Source: Streptomyces sp. PCS3-D2
GTDB taxonomy: Bacteria > Actinomycetota > Actinomycetes > Streptomycetales > Streptomycetaceae
Direction of reading: 5' to 3'
Assembly (NCBI RefSeq): GCF_000612545.2
Contig: NZ_CP097800.1
Span: 5,096,501-5,160,500, forward strand
DNA: 64,000 nt
Below, in pieces: positions 1 to 10,126 of the stretch. Made by a program: the position numbers and the translations under genes. Numbering within the stretch: position 1 is the first letter of the stretch; each line of letters starts with the position of its first letter. Below the pieces are notes generated by a model. The model was given only the letters and a program-made list of their open reading frames with translations, was not told the origin of the DNA and ran no database searches.

Positions 1-1
1 G

Positions 2-283
2 ACCGAAACCACCGTCGCCTTCCGGGACATCAACCCGCAGGCGCCCACACACGTGCTCGTCATCCCCAAGGTGCACTACCCCGACGCCGCGTCGCTCGCG
101 GCCGCCGAGCCGGGCGTCGCCGCCGACATACTGCGTGAGGCCGCACGGGTCGCCGCCGACGAGAAGATCGACGACCACGGCTACCGGATCGTCTTCAACA
201 CCGGCTCCGGGGCCGGCCAGACCGTATGGCACGCCCACGCGCACGTCCTGGGCGGCCGCGGCCTCCAGTGGCCCCCGGGATAG
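2..283 (+). CDS. HIT family protein (5' end outside window)
   Basis: Only the last 93 codons are present; the frame is open from base 2. The visible protein has the histidine-triad signature WHAHAHVLGG (histidines at visible residues 77, 79 and 81). In this family the triad forms the nucleotide phosphate site and attacks the alpha-phosphate of nucleoside phosphoramidates or dinucleotides. The preceding HVLVIPKVHY strand is also typical. The stop lies 3 bp before the RNase Z start, so the two are probably cotranscribed. The exact substrate cannot be read from the sequence. Confidence 0.85.
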   Translation, partial: TETTVAFRDINPQAPTHVLVIPKVHYPDAASLAAAEPGVAADILREAARVAADEKIDDHGYRIVFNTGSGAGQTVWHAHAHVLGGRGLQWPPG

Positions 284-286
284 CGC

Positions 287-1192
287 GTGTCCGTCAGGGA
301 GTTCGTGGTGCTGGGCACCGCCAGCCAGGTGCCCACCCGCCACCGCAACCACAACGGCTACCTGCTGCGCTGGGACGGCGAGGGCATCCTCTTCGACCCG
401 GGCGAGGGCACGCAGCGGCAGATGCTGCGTGCCGGGGTGGCCGCGCACGACATCAACCGGATCTGCATCACCCATTTCCACGGTGACCACAGCCTCGGCC
501 TCGCCGGGGTGATCCAGCGGATCAACCTCGACCAGGTCCCGCACCCGGTCGCCGCGCACTACCCGGCGTCGGGGCAGAAGTTCTTCGACCGGCTCCGGTA
601 CGCCACGGCCTACCGCGAGACCGTGCCGATCCGCGAGGAGCCGGTGGCCGCGGACGGAACCGTGGCGCACGGGGCCTCCTACGTCCTGGAGACCCGGCGG
701 CTCTCGCACCCGGTGGAGTCCTTCGGCTACCGGATCACCGAGCCCGACGGGCGCCGGATGGTGCCCGAACTGCTCGCCCGGCACGGGATCAAGGGCCCCG
801 ACGTGGGCCGGATCCAGCGGGACGGGCACATCGGCGGCGTCACGTTGGAGGAGGTCAGCGAGCCCCGGCCCGGGCAGCGCTTCGCGTTCGTGATGGACAC
901 CCGGCTCTGCACCGGTGTGAGCGAGCTCGCCGAGGGCTGCGACATGCTGGTGATCGAGTCGACCTTCCTCGACGAGGACGAACGGCTGGCCACCGACCAC
1001 GGGCACCTCACCGCCGGCCAGGCGGCGCGGGCGGCGCGGGACGCGGGTGTACGGCACCTCGTGCTGACGCACTTCTCGCAGCGCTACACCGACCCGGCCG
1101 CATTCGAGCGCCAGGCCCGGGCGGCGGGTTTCGAGGGCGAACTCACCGTGGCCGCGGACCTGACGCGGGTGCCTCTGCCGAAGCGGGGCTGA
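287..1192 (+). CDS. rnz: Ribonuclease Z, tRNA 3'-processing endonuclease
   Basis: A 301-residue metallo-beta-lactamase-fold protein of usual RNase Z length. The metal motif [10 protein letters not shown] carries H63, H65, D67 and H68; further likely ligands are H141 ([10 protein letters not shown]), D204 (FVMDTR) and H262 (LTHFSQRY). The family removes 3' trailers from tRNA precursors lacking an encoded CCA, which fits the CCA-less tRNA genes at the other end of the window. The start is GTG, 3 bp after the HIT stop. A general MBL hydrolase is possible, but the [10 protein letters not shown] and LTHFSQRY segments favour RNase Z. Confidence 0.85.
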   Translation: MSVREFVVLGTASQVPTRHRNHNGYLLRWDGEGILFDPGEGTQRQMLRAGVAAHDINRICITHFHGDHSLGLAGVIQRINLDQVPHPVAAHYPASGQKFFDRLRYATAYRETVPIREEPVAADGTVAHGASYVLETRRLSHPVESFGYRITEPDGRRMVPELLARHGIKGPDVGRIQRDGHIGGVTLEEVSEPRPGQRFAFVMDTRLCTGVSELAEGCDMLVIESTFLDEDERLATDHGHLTAGQAARAARDAGVRHLVLTHFSQRYTDPAAFERQARAAGFEGELTVAADLTRVPLPKRG

Positions 1193-1371
1193 CACGGGCG
1201 GCCCCGGGTGGCACGGTGCCCGGGCCCGACCCTCCGCGGCTCCCCGAGCCTGGGCCGCACGGCACGTTGTGGGTGACCTGCGCCACACTGGGTTTGGATC
1301 CCGCCCCGGGTGGGGATGCCTCGCAGATTTCACCGAGAAACGGCCCTTCGAGATCAACAGGGGAGACCACC

Positions 1372-2466
1372 GTGACCAGTCGGGACCCTGACAGCCGCAC
1401 CGCAGCCGTGGACCCGCTCGGTCCGCTGCGCGACCCGGAGGACCCGGGCTGCGACGTCTTCCTGACCGGTACGGTCTTCCTCGACATCATCTTCACCGGC
1501 CTGGACTCGGCACCGGTCCGCGGTACGGAGTCCTGGGCGCGCGGCATGGGTTCGAGTCCCGGCGGCGTCGCCAACATGGCCACCGCCCTGGCCCGGCTGG
1601 GTCTGCGCACCTCGCTGGCCGCTGCCTTCGGCGACGACCACTACGGGGAGTACTGCTGGGACGCCCTGGAACAGGGCGAGGGCATCGACCTGTCCATGTC
1701 CCGGACCGTCCCCGGCTGGCACAGCCCCGTCACGGTCTCGATGGCCTACGAGGGCGAGCGCACGATGGTCTCGCACGGCCACGAGGCCCCGCCGCCGGCC
1801 GGCTCCGGGCCCTTCCCGCAGTGCCCGCCGAGAGCCCGCGCCGCCGTGGCATCCCTGGGGCCCGGCCGCGGCGAGGAGTGGATCGGCGAGGCGGCCCGGC
1901 GCGGTTCGCGGGTCTTCGCGGACGTGGGCTGGGACGAGAGCGGGCGGTGGGACCTGGGGGCCCTGGCCGACCTGGAGCACTGCGAGGCCTTCCTGCCGAA
2001 CGCGGGCGAGGCGATGCGCTACACGCGCACCGACTGTCCGCGGGCGGCGGCCCGGGCACTCGCCCGGAAGGTGCCCATCGCGGTGGTGACCATGGGCGCG
2101 GAGGGCTCGTACGCGGTCGACGGACGTACCGGGGAGAGTGCGCACGTCCCCGGGATCGCCGTGGAGGCACTGGACCCGACGGGAGCGGGCGACGTCTACG
2201 TGGCGGGCTTCGTCACCGGCACCCTGGCGGGCTGGCCGCTGGCGGACCGGCTGGCCTTCGCCGGGCTGACCGCAGCCCTGTCGGTGTAGGAGTTCGGAGG
2301 GTCGCTCTCCGCCCCCGGCTGGCCCGAAGTGGCCCACTGGTGGCGGGCCGCCCCGCACGCGCTGCGCGGCCGCTACGGCTTCCTGGACGACCTGATCCCG
2401 CCGGCCGCGACCCCGGCCGCCCGGCGCCGGGCCGTGCCGACCATCGGTTTCCGGCACTCCGCGTAG
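1372..2466 (+). pseudogene. PfkB-family carbohydrate kinase, broken by an in-frame TAG
   Basis: From GTG 1372 (AGGGGAGA ribosome site at 1358-1365) the frame encodes a ribokinase/PfkB-type sugar or nucleoside kinase. The catalytic signature DPTGAGD is at about residues 268-274 and the N-terminal substrate region is SSPGGVANMATALARLG. A TAG at 2287-2289 ends translation after 305 residues, but the same frame continues with protein-like sequence (EFGGSLSAPGWPEVAHWW...) to a TAG at 2464-2466, giving about 364 residues if read through. CAG to TAG is one transition, so this looks like a nonsense mutation or a base-call error. The truncated product keeps the catalytic motif but loses the C-terminal helices. 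The substrate is unknown. Confidence 0.75.
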
Positions 2467-2615
2467 CCGGCGGACCGCGGAGCCCGCCCGGCGGCAGGGG
2501 AGGGGCCGAAAACCTCTCGGGGACGGCGCGGCGGCGACGTACGCTTGGTACTCCGGAGGCCGCCGATCGGCGCGGCCCCTCAGCGGGAGGTGTGCGCAGG
2601 CCACAGTGCCGGCCC

Positions 2616-3656
<1,041 letters not shown>

Positions 3657-3669
3657 AACCCAGCGCACC

Positions 3670-4167
3670 ATGTCGATCGACGTCAACAACGAGTCCGGAA
3701 CCGAGGTCGACGAGCACGCGATCCTCGACATCGCCCGTTACGCACTCACCCGGATGCGGATCCACCCGCTCTCGGAGCTCTCCGTCATCGTCGTCGACGA
3801 GGACGCCATGGAGCAGCTCCACATCCAGTGGATGGACCTGCCGGGCCCGACCGACGTCATGTCCTTCCCGATGGACGAGCTCCGTCCGCCGTCGAAGGAC
3901 GACGAGGAGCCCCCGCAGGGGCTCCTCGGCGACATCGTGCTCTGCCCCGAGGTCGCGAAGAAGCAGGGCGAGGAAGCCCCGACGCAGCACTCCATGGACG
4001 AGGAGCTCCAGCTCCTGACCGTCCACGGAGTGCTGCACCTGCTCGGCTACGACCACGAGGAGCCGGACGAGAAGGCCGAGATGTTCGGCCTCCAGGCGGC
4101 CATCGTGGACAGCTGGCGCGGTGAGCGCGGGCTGACCGGCCCGTCCCCGGCCCCCACCGTCTCGTGA
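3670..4167 (+). CDS. ybeY: Endoribonuclease YbeY, rRNA maturation factor
   Basis: 165 residues from ATG 3670. The zinc motif [11 protein letters not shown] supplies H119, H123 and H129, and the conserved [10 protein letters not shown] segment precedes it. YbeY is a metal-dependent RNase needed for 16S rRNA 3'-end maturation and ribosome quality control. It contains a longer acidic insertion ([13 protein letters not shown]) than compact homologues, common in actinobacteria. Its TGA overlaps the GTG of the next gene by four bases, suggesting translational coupling. Confidence 0.93.
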   Translation: MSIDVNNESGTEVDEHAILDIARYALTRMRIHPLSELSVIVVDEDAMEQLHIQWMDLPGPTDVMSFPMDELRPPSKDDEEPPQGLLGDIVLCPEVAKKQGEEAPTQHSMDEELQLLTVHGVLHLLGYDHEEPDEKAEMFGLQAAIVDSWRGERGLTGPSPAPTVS

Positions 4168-5468
4168 GCGCCCCGCAACTGATCACCGGCGCGGTGCTGC
4201 TGGTGGTCGTGGCCTGGTTCGCGGCGTGCGCGGAGTCCGGCATCGCCCGCATCTCGATCTTCCGCGCCGAGCAGGCCGTACGGGAGGGCAGGCGCGGCAG
4301 CGAGAAGCTCGCCCAGGTCGCCGGCGACCCGACCCGCTATCTCAACGTGGCGCTGCTGGTCCGGGTCACCTGCGAGATGGCGGCCGGGGTCCTCGTCACC
4401 TACGTCTGCCTCGACGAGTTCGGCGAGAACTGGACCGCGCTGCTCGTGGCCATCGCCGTGATGGTGCTGGTCTCCTTCGTCGCCGTGGGCGTCTCCCCCC
4501 GCACGATCGGCCGCCAGCACCCGCTGAACACGGCGACCGCGGCGGCCTACGTCCTGGTACCGCTCGCCAGGATCATGGGGCCGATCCCGCAGCTGCTGAT
4601 CCTCGTCGGCAACGCGCTCACCCCCGGCAAGGGCTTCCGCAAGGGCCCCTTCGCCTCCGAGGCCGAGCTGCGGGCGATGGTCGACCTCGCCGAGAAGGAG
4701 TCGCTCATCGAGGACGACGAGCGCCGCATGGTGCACCAGATCTTCGAGCTCGGTGACACCCTCGTGCGCGAGGTGATGGTGCCGCGCACCGACCTGGTCT
4801 GCATCGAGCGCTACAAGACGGTGCGTCAGGCGACCACCCTCGCCCTGCGGTCCGGCTTCTCGCGCATCCCGGTCACCGGGGAGAACGAGGACGACATCGT
4901 CGGGATCGTCTACCTGAAGGACCTGGTCCGCAAGACGCACATCAACCGGGAGTCCGAGGCCGACCTGGTGTCGACGGCGATGCGGCCGGCCGTCTTCGTT
5001 CCGGACACCAAGAACGCGGGCGATCTGCTGCGCGAGATGCAGCAGGTGCGCAACCACGTGGCCGTCGTGATCGACGAATACGGCGGCACGGCCGGCATCG
5101 TCACCATCGAGGACATCCTTGAGGAGATCGTCGGTGAGATCACGGACGAGTACGACCGGGAGCTCCCGCCGGTCGAGGACCTGGGCGAGGACCGCTACCG
5201 GGTCACGGCGCGCCTGGACATCACCGACCTCGGCGAACTGTTCAAGGTCGAGGCCTTCGACGACGAGGACGTCGAGACGGTCGGCGGGCTGCTGGCGAAG
5301 GCGCTGGGCCGGGTGCCGATCGCGGGTGCCTCGGCCCTGGTCGAACTGCCCGACGGCCGTCCCCTGCGGCTGACGGCCGAGGCTCCGGCGGGCCGGCGGA
5401 ACAAGATCGTGACGGTACTGGTGGAACCGGTCGCCGCGGCTGAGGCCGCGGGAGAGGAGGGGGAATGA
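4164..5468 (+). CDS. CNNM/CorC-HlyC family membrane protein with CBS pair
   Basis: 434 residues; GTG start at 4164 overlaps the ybeY stop (GTGA). The N-terminal ~150 residues form a DUF21/CNNM membrane domain with about three to four hydrophobic segments starting [18 protein letters not shown] pair follows at about 205-330 ([11 protein letters not shown], then [17 protein letters not shown]), and a C-terminal CorC/HlyC domain at about 345-425. Family members are linked to Mg2+/Co2+ export; the old hemolysin label is unsupported here. Its stop overlaps the next start (ATGA). Confidence 0.88.
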   Translation: MSAPQLITGAVLLVVVAWFAACAESGIARISIFRAEQAVREGRRGSEKLAQVAGDPTRYLNVALLVRVTCEMAAGVLVTYVCLDEFGENWTALLVAIAVMVLVSFVAVGVSPRTIGRQHPLNTATAAAYVLVPLARIMGPIPQLLILVGNALTPGKGFRKGPFASEAELRAMVDLAEKESLIEDDERRMVHQIFELGDTLVREVMVPRTDLVCIERYKTVRQATTLALRSGFSRIPVTGENEDDIVGIVYLKDLVRKTHINRESEADLVSTAMRPAVFVPDTKNAGDLLREMQQVRNHVAVVIDEYGGTAGIVTIEDILEEIVGEITDEYDRELPPVEDLGEDRYRVTARLDITDLGELFKVEAFDDEDVETVGGLLAKALGRVPIAGASALVELPDGRPLRLTAEAPAGRRNKIVTVLVEPVAAAEAAGEEGE

Positions 5469-5818
5469 CCCCGGAGCAGCTGCGGGAGTTCTGTCTGGGC
5501 TTCAACGCGGCGGTGGAGGAGTTCCCCTTCACCCCGGAGACCTCGGTGTTCAAGGTGAAGGGCAAGATGTTCGCGCTCAGCCGGCTGGACGCCGAGCCGC
5601 TGACGGTCAACCTCAAGTGCGAGCCGGAGCTGGCGGTGCGGCTCCGCGAGGAGCACGACGCGATCGCGCCCGGCTACCACATGAACAAGCGGCACTGGAA
5701 CACGGTCACCGTGGGCGGGATCCCCGACGCGATGCTGCGCGAGCTCGTCGAGGACTCCTACGACCTGGTGGTGGCGGGGCTGCCGCGGGCGGAGCGGCTG
5801 AAGCTCGACCGGCCCTGA
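5465..5818 (+). CDS. MmcQ/YjbR family protein
   Basis: 117 residues, the usual size for the MmcQ/YjbR (CyaY-like fold) family. Recognisable pieces are EEFPFTPETSVFKVKGKMFAL near the N-terminus, the basic/aromatic PGYHMNKRHWNTV segment, and ELVEDSYDLVVAGLP at the end. Some members bind double-stranded DNA, but a biological role is not established. ATG 5465 overlaps the preceding stop, so it is the fourth gene of the phoH-ybeY unit. Confidence 0.85.
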   Translation: MTPEQLREFCLGFNAAVEEFPFTPETSVFKVKGKMFALSRLDAEPLTVNLKCEPELAVRLREEHDAIAPGYHMNKRHWNTVTVGGIPDAMLRELVEDSYDLVVAGLPRAERLKLDRP

Positions 5819-5874
5819 TCCGGGCCCGGTCCCGGCCGCGGCGGGGGCGTTGCGCGCCCCGGGCGGGGGCTCCC

Positions 5875-5880
5875 TATGCT
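5875..5880 (+). promoter_or_regulatory. -10-like hexamer (TATGCT) before the cytidine deaminase-like gene
   Basis: TATGCT ends 7 nt before ATG 5888, and TTGCGC lies 19 bp upstream (5850-5855). The placement predicts transcription starting at or within a base or two of the ATG, i.e. a leaderless mRNA. No Shine-Dalgarno is visible between hexamer and start, which supports this. Confidence 0.5.
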
Positions 5881-5887
5881 TTCGACC

Positions 5888-6244
5888 ATGACGGAGAGCA
5901 CCGGGATCGACCCCGAGGACAGCAAGATCATCACGCTGGCGCGCAGCGCCCGGGCCCGCAACGGGGTGCCCGAGGGGGCGGCGGTGCGTGACGAGACGGG
6001 ACGGACGTACGTCGCGGGCACGGTGGAGCTCGACTCCCTGAAGCTGAGCGCGCTGCAGACCGCGGTAGCGATGGCCGTGGCGAGCGGGGCCCGGTCGCTG
6101 GAGGCCGCCGCCGTCGTGAGCGCCGCGGAGGCTCCGGCCGACGCGGACCGCGCCGCCGTCCGCGACCTCGGCGGCCCGGGCACCCCGGTGCTCCTGGCCG
6201 CCCCCGACGGCACCCTGAAGTCCACCACCCCGGCCGGGGCGTAG
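5888..6244 (+). CDS. Cytidine deaminase-like protein without zinc motifs
   Basis: 118 residues from ATG 5888 (an in-frame ATG at 5876 is less likely because a -10-like hexamer lies on it). The region EDSKIITLARSARARNGVPEGAAV and VELDSLKLSALQTAVAMAVASGA matches the small cytidine deaminase fold that sits beside era in actinobacteria. However, there is no H/C-x-E dyad and no PCxxC pair; the usual HAE position reads as LSALQ. It therefore probably cannot deaminate cytidine and may be a structural or regulatory relative. It would be the gene next to era if the MFS/GlxA pair were absent. Confidence 0.7.
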   Translation: MTESTGIDPEDSKIITLARSARARNGVPEGAAVRDETGRTYVAGTVELDSLKLSALQTAVAMAVASGARSLEAAAVVSAAEAPADADRAAVRDLGGPGTPVLLAAPDGTLKSTTPAGA

Positions 6245-6272
6245 CCGCCGGTCCGGCCTCGCCGACGGGTGG

Positions 6273-6347
6273 GGCGCGGGTCCGGTCCGGGCCCGCCCTG
6301 CCCGGCGGACGCCCGGTTCCCCGGGATCGCGCCCCGGACCCCGCGCC
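6273..6347. terminator. Long-range G+C-rich inverted repeat between convergent genes
   Basis: GGCGCGGGTCCGG (6273-6285) can pair with CCGGACCCCGCGCC (6334-6347) with one bulged base. It lies between the converging cytidine deaminase-like gene and the MFS gene, so a bidirectional terminator is plausible. There is no T-tract and the loop is long. Confidence 0.4.
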
Positions 6348-6383
6348 GCCGACGGGGCCGGGCCCGGCCCGGCACCGCCGCCG

Positions 6384-7685
6384 TCACGTGTGGCGCGCCC
6401 CGCCGGGAGGCCGCCGGCGGATGACCATCGCCATCAGCGCCGCCACCGCGCACAGCGCGCCCGAGGCGTACCAGACCACGTCGTACGAGCCCGTGAGGTC
6501 GCGGACCAGGCCGCCCAGGAAGGCCACCACCGCCGCACCGATCTGGTGCGAGGCCAGTACCCAGCCGAACGCGATCGCGCCGTCGTCGCCGTAGTGCTCG
6601 CGGCACAGGGCGATCGTCGGGGGAACCGTCGCGACCCAGTCCAGACCGTAGAAGACGATGAAGAAGACCAGCGGCGGCCGCACCGACGGCGCCAGCAGGA
6701 TCGGCAGGAACAGCAGCGACACCCCGCGCAGGGCGTAGTAGACGGCCAGCAGCCGCCGGGGCTCGAAGCGGTCGGTGAACCAGCCCGACGCGACCGTGCC
6801 GACCACGTCGAAGACGCCGATCACCGCCAGCAGCCCCGCGGCCGCCGTCACCGGCATGCCGTGGTCGTGCGCGGCCGGCACGAAGTGTGTCCGCACCAGT
6901 CCGTTGGTCGAGGCACCGCAGATCGCGAAGGTGCCCGCGAGCAGCCAGAAGGGGCCGCTCCGGGCCGCGTCGGCGAGGACCTTCAGCGCCCGCCGGGCCG
7001 CACCCGCGGCCGGGGCGGGCCGGGGCGCGTACGTGCCGCCGTACGGTGCGAGCCCGACGTCCGCGGGGTGGTCGCGCAGCAGCAGCCAGACGAAGGGGAC
7101 GACGGCCAGCGCGGCCACGGCGACCGTCACCGTCGCCGGGCGCCAGCCGTGGCGGTCCACCAGCCAGGCCAGCAGCGGCAGGAAGACCAGCTGCCCCGAG
7201 GCCCCGGCGGCGGTCAGGATGCCGGTGACCAGGCCGCGCCGGGCGGTGAACCAGCGACCGGTCACCGTCGCGGCGAACGCCAGGGCCATCGAGCCGCTGC
7301 CCAGCCCCACCAGCACGCCCCAGCACAGCACCAGCTGCCAGGGCGCGGTCATCCACACCGTGGCCGCCGCACCGACCGCGATGACGGTCAGGGCCACCGC
7401 CACGACCCTGCGGATGCCGAAGCGGTCCATCAGCGCCGCAGCGAAGGGCGCGGTGATGCCGTAGAGGGCCAGGTTCACCGAGACGGCCGCGCCGATGGTG
7501 CCTCGCGACCAGTCGAACTCCTCATGCAGCGGCTCGATGAGCAGTCCGGGCAGGGAGGCGAATCCGGCGGCGCCGATGATCGTCACGAAGGTGACGGAGG
7601 CGACGTACCAGGCTCGGTGCACACGGCCGGTCCGCCGCGGGGCGGGGGCGGGGAGGGTGCCGGGGGTGGGGGCTGTCTGGGTCAC
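6384..7685 (-). CDS. MFS transporter
   Basis: 433 residues with about twelve hydrophobic segments. The loop between segments 2 and 3 reads LMDRFGIRRVVAV (MFS motif A-like), and the second half has the matching WFTDRFEPRRLLA. The fold resembles the oxalate/formate and monocarboxylate-type MFS group (EFDWSRGTIGAAVSVNLALYGIT near the N-terminus). GTG start at 7683-7685 with GGAGG 8 nt upstream. It is divergent from the GlxA-type regulator 71 bp away, its likely controller. The substrate cannot be assigned. Confidence 0.85.
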   Translation of the reverse strand: MTQTAPTPGTLPAPAPRRTGRVHRAWYVASVTFVTIIGAAGFASLPGLLIEPLHEEFDWSRGTIGAAVSVNLALYGITAPFAAALMDRFGIRRVVAVALTVIAVGAAATVWMTAPWQLVLCWGVLVGLGSGSMALAFAATVTGRWFTARRGLVTGILTAAGASGQLVFLPLLAWLVDRHGWRPATVTVAVAALAVVPFVWLLLRDHPADVGLAPYGGTYAPRPAPAAGAARRALKVLADAARSGPFWLLAGTFAICGASTNGLVRTHFVPAAHDHGMPVTAAAGLLAVIGVFDVVGTVASGWFTDRFEPRRLLAVYYALRGVSLLFLPILLAPSVRPPLVFFIVFYGLDWVATVPPTIALCREHYGDDGAIAFGWVLASHQIGAAVVAFLGGLVRDLTGSYDVVWYASGALCAVAALMAMVIRRRPPGGARHT

Positions 7686-7717
7686 GCCGACAGCCTCCGG
7701 CCGACGGGGCGGCCTAC

Positions 7718-7735
7718 GACAGTGGCCCGACTGTC
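7718..7735. promoter_or_regulatory. Inverted repeat GACAGT-N6-ACTGTC between divergent genes
   Basis: A perfect 6-bp inverted repeat (7718-7723 and 7730-7735) lies in the 71-bp gap between the MFS pump and the GlxA-type regulator, just upstream of the regulator's -10-like TACGAT (7745-7750, 6 nt before ATG 7757). Position suggests an operator acting on both promoters. Which protein binds it is inferred only from neighbourhood. Confidence 0.45.
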
Positions 7736-7756
7736 ATGCTTCGATACGATCGGGCC

Positions 7757-8758
7757 ATGGAAGCTCCGCCGCACCGCGTGGTCGTCCTGGCCCTGCCGGG
7801 GCTGCTGCCCTTCGAGCTCGGCATCCCCCACCGCATCTTCGGCCGGGCCAGGGACAGGGCCGGACGGCCGCTCTACGAGATCCGCACCTGTGGGCTCGCT
7901 CCCGGCCCGGTGCCCACGGACGCCGACTTCGCCGTCCACGTCGCGCGAGGCCCCGAGCTGCTCGCCACCGCCGACACGGTGGTCGTGCCCGCCTCGTACG
8001 AGCTGGGCCCGGTCCACGAGGAGGGCAGACTGACCGGCGAGCTCGCCGCGGCCCTCGCGCACATCAGGCCCGGCACCCGGCTCGTCTCGATCTGCACGGG
8101 CGGCTACGTGCTGGCCGCCGCCGGCTTCCTCGACGGCCGGCGGGCCACCACCCACTGGGCCTCCGCCGAGCACTTCCAGCGGCTCTTCCCCGCCGTGAGG
8201 GTGGACCCCGACGTGCTCTACACCGACGACGGGGACGTGCTGACCTCGGCGGGCGTCGCCGCAGGCATCGACCTGTGCCTGCACATCGTGCGCCGCGACC
8301 ACGGAGCGGCCGTCGCGAACGAGGCCGCCCGGCGGACCGTCGTACCGCCCCACCGTGAGGGCGGGCAGGCCCAGTTCGTCGACCGCCCGGTGCCGGAGCC
8401 GCAGCTCGCGACCACCACGGCGGCCCGGGCCTGGGTGCTGGACCGGCTGCACGAGCCGCTCCGGCTCACCGACATGGCCCGGCAGGAGGCCATGTCGGTA
8501 CGGACCTTCACGCGCCGCTTCCGCGAGGAGGCGGGCGTCAGCCCCGGCCAGTGGATCACCGGTCGGCGGGTGGAGCGGGCACGGCGGCTGCTGGAGCGGA
8601 CGGAGCTGTCGATGGAGCAGGTCGCGCGGGAGAGCGGCTTCGGGACGGCGCAGTCCCTGCGCAAGCACGTGCAGGCGGCCTTGGGCGTGACCCCGACGGC
8701 CTACCGGCGCACCTTCCGAGCCACCGGAGAAGGCGGGGACGGGGGAGGAGGCGGGTGA
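7757..8758 (+). CDS. GlxA family transcriptional regulator (DJ-1/PfpI + AraC)
   Basis: 333 residues from ATG 7757. The N-terminal part (about 5-175) is a DJ-1/PfpI-like domain with the elbow LVSICTGGYVLAAAGFL and the HWASAEHFQ strand. The C-terminal ~100 residues are an AraC double helix-turn-helix (DMARQEAMSVRTFTRRFREEAGVSPGQWI, then ELSMEQVARESGFGTAQSLRKH). Such proteins usually act as ligand-sensing activators. TACGAT 6 nt before the ATG suggests a leaderless transcript. It is divergent from the MFS pump, which it probably controls. Confidence 0.88.
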   Translation: MEAPPHRVVVLALPGLLPFELGIPHRIFGRARDRAGRPLYEIRTCGLAPGPVPTDADFAVHVARGPELLATADTVVVPASYELGPVHEEGRLTGELAAALAHIRPGTRLVSICTGGYVLAAAGFLDGRRATTHWASAEHFQRLFPAVRVDPDVLYTDDGDVLTSAGVAAGIDLCLHIVRRDHGAAVANEAARRTVVPPHREGGQAQFVDRPVPEPQLATTTAARAWVLDRLHEPLRLTDMARQEAMSVRTFTRRFREEAGVSPGQWITGRRVERARRLLERTELSMEQVARESGFGTAQSLRKHVQAALGVTPTAYRRTFRATGEGGDGGGGG

Positions 8759-9150
8759 AGGCTGGGGGCCCGGCGGCGCAACGCCTCGCGCCCCGGCCGG
8801 GGCGCCCCTGTCCGCCGTCCCCCGCCCGCCCTTCCCACGACCGGGACCCCCACCGCCAACGCCCCCGGCGGGATCGCCCCGGTCCCGGTCCCCTGCGCCC
8901 CCGCACCGGTCACCTGCGCGGCCCCGGAACCGCCCGCGTCGCCGAAGTCACCCCGCACGTGCCGGCGTACACCCCGCCCGACGGCCCGCCCGTGGCGGAA
9001 GGGGCCCGGACGACCGTGCACGCGCGGTCCGCCGGAACCGCGCGTGCAGGGCCTCCCGCCCGGGCCGCGCACCCGCGGCTCACGGCTGTGCTCGCCGTCA
9101 CCGCCCCGGTCTGGTCGGCGCTGGGGGTCGCATCGGGGAGAATGGCCCGT
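8759..9150. other. Gene-free gap before era with a perfect 12-bp inverted repeat
   Basis: 392 bp with no convincing gene; open frames here have shadow-like composition. It contains TGCACGCGCGGT (9017-9028) and its exact reverse complement (9037-9048) separated by 8 bp. There is no T-tract, so it could be a terminator for the GlxA-type gene or an operator. A -10-like GAGAAT (9138-9143) sits 7 nt before the era ATG. Confidence 0.5.
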
Positions 9151-10092
9151 ATGAGCGATCGTTCCCCCGAGTCCACCGTCCCGCACCGTGCGGGTTTCGC
9201 CTGCTTCGTCGGCCGTCCCAACGCCGGGAAGTCGACCCTCACCAACGCACTCGTGGGCACGAAGGTCGCGATCACCTCCAACCGGCCGCAGACCACCCGG
9301 CACACCGTCCGCGGCATCGTGCACCGCCCCGACGCGCAGCTCGTCCTCGTCGACACGCCCGGTCTGCACAAGCCGCGCACCCTCCTCGGCGAGCGCCTCA
9401 ACGACGTCGTGCGCACCACCTGGGCCGAGGTCGATGTCATCGGCTTCTGCCTGCCGGCCGACCAGAAGCTCGGCCCCGGCGACAAGTTCATCGCCAAGGA
9501 GCTCGCGGGGATCAAGAAGACCCCCAAGATCGCCATCATCACCAAGACCGACCTCGTCGAGTCGAAGGTGGTGGGCGAGCAGCTCATCGCCGTCCACCGG
9601 CTCGCCGAGGAGCTGGGCTTCGAGTGGGCCGAGATCGTCCCCGTTTCGGCGGTCGGCGACAGCCAGGTGCAGCTGTTGGCGGACCTGATCGCGCCGCTGC
9701 TGCCGGAGTCCCCGCCGCTGTACCCGGAGGGCGACCTCACCGACGAACCCGAGATGGTCATGGTCGCGGAGCTGATCCGCGAGGCGGCGCTGGAGGGCGT
9801 GCGGGACGAGCTCCCGCACTCCATTGCCGTGGTCGTCGAGGAGATGATCCCGCGCGAGAACCGCCCGGCGGACCGCCCGCTCCTTGACATCCACGCCAAC
9901 GTCTACATCGAACGGCCGAGCCAGAAGGGCATCATCATCGGCCCGAAGGGCTCCCGACTGAAGGAGGTCGGGATGAAGTCGCGCAAGCACATCGAGGCGC
10001 TGCTCGGGACCCCCGTCTTCCTCGACCTGCACGTGAAGGTCGCCAAGGACTGGCAGCGGGACCCCAAGCAGCTGCGCAAGCTCGGCTTCTGA
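9151..10092 (+). CDS. era: GTPase Era, 16S rRNA-binding ribosome assembly factor
   Basis: 313 residues. G1 is GRPNAGKS (21-28), G3 is DTPG (68-71), and G4 is TKTD (131-134) where NKxD is usual, a common Era variant. The C-terminal KH domain has IGPKGSRLKEVG. Era binds the 3' end of 16S rRNA and guides 30S maturation, the step in which YbeY also acts. ATG 9151 is preferred because GAGAAT lies 7 nt upstream as a leaderless-type -10; an in-frame ATG at 9142 would add three residues. Unusually, an MFS/GlxA pair separates it from the phoH-ybeY group. Confidence 0.95.
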   Translation: MSDRSPESTVPHRAGFACFVGRPNAGKSTLTNALVGTKVAITSNRPQTTRHTVRGIVHRPDAQLVLVDTPGLHKPRTLLGERLNDVVRTTWAEVDVIGFCLPADQKLGPGDKFIAKELAGIKKTPKIAIITKTDLVESKVVGEQLIAVHRLAEELGFEWAEIVPVSAVGDSQVQLLADLIAPLLPESPPLYPEGDLTDEPEMVMVAELIREAALEGVRDELPHSIAVVVEEMIPRENRPADRPLLDIHANVYIERPSQKGIIIGPKGSRLKEVGMKSRKHIEALLGTPVFLDLHVKVAKDWQRDPKQLRKLGF

Positions 10093-10126
10093 CCGGCGGC
10101 CCGCCCACGCCCCGGGCACCCTGCCT

